Assembly (NCBI GenBank): GCA_001797845.1
Contig: MGQN01000002.1
Coordinates: 9,495 to 26,486 of the forward strand
Reading direction: 5' to 3'
DNA from: Deltaproteobacteria bacterium RBG_16_44_11
GTDB taxonomy: Bacteria > Desulfobacterota > Syntrophia > Syntrophales > Smithellaceae
Length of the DNA: 16,992 bases
Position numbers and translations under genes: made by a program. Below the pieces are notes generated by a model. It saw only the letters and a list, made by a program, of their open reading frames with translations. It was not told where the DNA came from and did no database searches. Positions 16,201 through 16,992 of the stretch are shown here, piece by piece. Every line of letters starts with the position of its first letter. Position 1 is the first letter of the stretch.

Positions 16201-16441
16201 CAGTGAAGGAAGGCCGCATATTGTGGACTATATTAAAAACGGCGATGTTCAAATGGTAATCAATACCAGCATGGGGCGTAAATCTTCGCGGGACGCTTTG
16301 CATATCCGGCGGGGTGCTCTGATTTATAACATTCTCTACACCACAACCATTGCGGGCGCGCGCGCTTTGTGCGAAGCTATAGCGGCAATAAAAAGTGAGG
16401 ATTGGCAGGTTTGTTCACTGCAGGAATATCAAAATAAATAA
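13235..16441 (+). CDS. carB: Carbamoyl-phosphate synthase large subunit
   Basis: A 1068-residue protein, full family length, with the expected two homologous halves. The first starts at GSGPIIISQACEFDYSG (14-30) and contains LPTLGGQTGLN and NPRVSRSSAL (near 300). The second starts near residue 555 with GGGPNRIGQGIEFDYCC and contains FGGQTPLN and NPRASRTVPFVSKA. A methylglyoxal-synthase-fold allosteric domain (about 935-1068, ISVHDYHKDK) ends the protein; UMP or ornithine control is known for this domain in other species. It makes carbamoyl phosphate from bicarbonate, two ATP and the ammonia delivered by CarA. The start is a GTG, fixed by the conserved MPKRNDIKKI. The upstream Shine-Dalgarno is weak (TTAGGTG about 14 nt before). 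Confidence 0.97.
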   Translation: MPKRNDIKKILLIGSGPIIISQACEFDYSGTQACKALREEGYEVVLINSNPATIMTDPEMADRTYIEPITPEAVEKIIARERPDALLPTLGGQTGLNTAVALAEAGVLKKYNVEMIGASLEVIHKAEDREKFRYAMEKIGLRVPKSGFARSLDDVLKIADEIGFPIIVRASFTLGGTGSGVAYNREELMEIAKGGLDASMISEVMIEESVLGWKEYELEVMRDKANNVVIICSIENFDAMGVHTGESITVAPAQTLTDREYQNMRDAAIAIMREIGVETGGSNVQFAIHPQTGEMIVVEMNPRVSRSSALASKATGFPIAKIAAKLAVGYTLDEIPNDITRETMASFEPTIDYCVVKIPRWTFEKFPEAEDFLTTSMKSVGETMAIGRTFKESLQKAIRSLEIGRFALGHALPEDLKDKKDFLKSKLIKPNSLRLFYIAAALQNGMSIDELYQLTKIDPWFLHQLKEIVDAETELKNSAPSVELLRAAKKMGFADRALASFWKMTELEIREWRAREKIIPVYKLVDTCAAEFEAYTPYYYSTYEAENETRPSTKKKVAIIGGGPNRIGQGIEFDYCCVHASFALREEGVESIMINSNPETVSTDYDTSDKLFFEPVTLEDVLHILQTEKPEGVIAQFGGQTPLNLAKGLEAAGIKIMGTSPDAIDRAENRDRFQEIVRKLNLNQPDNDTARDVEKALAAAERIGYPVLVRPSYVLGGRSMEIVYDAETLKTFMAKALLVSPEHPILIDKFLEDAIEIDVDAISDGTTTIVAGIMEHIEEAGIHSGDSACILPPMTISEPLLELIEKQTKMLAAELNVVGLMNIQYAIKDGKLYVLEVNPRASRTVPFVSKAIGVPLAKLATKVMLGKSLKELGFIEAPEPKHISVKEAVFPFNRFPNVDVLLGPEMKSTGEVMGIDHSFGLAFAKSQMAAGFKMPTKGTIFISVHDYHKDKIVSVAKSFQNMGFKIIATKGTAKYLKEQGIEAELVFKVSEGRPHIVDYIKNGDVQMVINTSMGRKSSRDALHIRRGALIYNILYTTTIAGARALCEAIAAIKSEDWQVCSLQEYQNK

Positions 16442-16443
16442 GG

Positions 16444-16478
16444 TGTCATTGCGAGGCGCGTAAGCAACGAAGCAATCT
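16444..16478. repeat. Short dispersed repeat (TGTCATTGCGAG type) between carB and purF
   Basis: The stretch begins TGTCATTGCGAGG and ends GAAGCAATCT, with ATTGC (16448-16452 area) complementary to GCAAT (16472-16476). This start and end match a family of short palindromic repeats seen in many bacterial genomes. Only one copy is present here, so the assignment rests on recognition and the small inverted arms. Confidence 0.55.
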
Positions 16479-16494
16479 TATAAAGAGAGCATTT

Positions 16495-16992
16495 ATGAAA
16501 TCATTATTCGAAGAAAATTTAAATAAATCCATCTATCCCCGGGAGGAATGCGGCATTTTTGCCATTCACGGCCATGAAGATGCCTCCCGCGTAACCTTCT
16601 TCGGCCTTTTCGCCTTACAACATCGCGGCCAGGAATCCGCGGGCATTGTGAGTTCTGACGGCTGTCAGGTTTTTGAACACAAGGGTATGGGGCTCGTCTC
16701 CGAAGTTTTTAAAGAGCCCACCTTACAAAAACTTCCCGGTAAACTCGCTATCGGCCACGTCCGCTATTCCACAACCGGTTCTTCTACTCTCTCCAACGCT
16801 CAGCCCTTTTTAGTACATTTTGCCGATGAGTATTACGCGCTCGCGCATAACGGCAATATTCTCAACGCCCAAAATTTGCGTCAGGAGCTGGAAGACAGCG
16901 GCTCGATTTTTCAATCGACGATGGATAGCGAAGTCATTATTCATTTGATGGCGCACCATTTAAAAGAGGGTTTGGAAAAAGCTCTGACCGCC
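16495..16992 (+). CDS. purF: Amidophosphoribosyltransferase (glutamine PRPP amidotransferase), 5' part only
   Basis: I read 166 codons from the ATG at 16495 with no stop before the window ends. The class II amidotransferase domain is clear: candidate nucleophile Cys19 (REECGIFAIHG), ALQHRGQESAGI (40-51), HVRYSTTGSS (88-97), AHNGNI (117-122) and DSEVI (144-148). Eighteen residues precede Cys19, so an N-terminal propeptide would be removed, as in the Bacillus-type enzyme. PurF catalyses the first step of purine synthesis, PRPP plus glutamine to phosphoribosylamine. AAAGAGAG about 5 nt upstream can serve as ribosome site. The gene lies 53 nt after carB, probably in the same operon. The phosphoribosyltransferase half and any Fe-S cysteines are beyond the window. 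Confidence 0.95.
   Translation, partial: MKSLFEENLNKSIYPREECGIFAIHGHEDASRVTFFGLFALQHRGQESAGIVSSDGCQVFEHKGMGLVSEVFKEPTLQKLPGKLAIGHVRYSTTGSSTLSNAQPFLVHFADEYYALAHNGNILNAQNLRQELEDSGSIFQSTMDSEVIIHLMAHHLKEGLEKALTA

Noticed and set aside
1..16992. CRISPR array, tRNA, rRNA, transposase, phage or defence genes
   Set aside because: No regularly spaced direct repeats, RNA gene signatures or mobile-element proteins were seen on either strand.

Overview
The window looks like bacterial chromosomal DNA from an anaerobe. Deltaproteobacteria/Desulfobacterota, perhaps a Syntrophus/Smithella-like syntroph, is my best guess. It rests on the ferredoxin-rich, archaeal-style split glutamate synthase, the type III glutamine synthetase and the style of the intergenic palindromes. 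No rRNA or other phylogenetic marker is present, so the taxonomy is an inference.

Layout. Positions 7122 down to the left edge hold a four-gene minus-strand operon. In transcription order these are a FAD/4Fe-4S oxidoreductase (7122-5272), a degenerate glutamate-synthase-like 4Fe-4S protein (5237-3828), an intact glutamate-synthase FMN/Fe-S subunit (3831-2344), and a fused class II glutamine amidotransferase/GXGXG protein that runs off the window (2215-1). A gene-poor stretch of about 0.9 kb (7123-8057) separates it from a divergent type III glutamine synthetase gene, glnN (8058-10229). That stretch contains many short hairpins, candidate sigma70 and sigma54 promoters for glnN, and a long leader stem-loop. 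Downstream on the plus strand lies carA-guaA-carB-purF (10436 to the right edge): carbamoyl-phosphate synthase, GMP synthase and the start of amidophosphoribosyltransferase. guaA sits between the two carbamoyl-phosphate synthase genes.

How it works together. Every gene either makes glutamine, uses the glutamine amide, or plausibly serves an enzyme that does. GlnN would fix ammonium. The minus-strand complex would use glutamine and 2-oxoglutarate to make glutamate. CarA/CarB, GuaA and PurF would spend the glutamine amide on pyrimidine/arginine and purine synthesis. Three families of palindromic repeats sit in intergenic gaps inside the operons (2237-2352, 13111-13208, 16444-16478).

The most unusual part is the glutamate-synthase-like operon. 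It pairs an intact FMN subunit with a paralogue that has lost every visible catalytic motif but kept two 4Fe-4S clusters. In place of a GltD-type NAD(P)H subunit it has a VAO-type flavoprotein that lacks the usual hydroxy-acid metal site. No CRISPR array, tRNA, rRNA, transposase or phage gene was seen.
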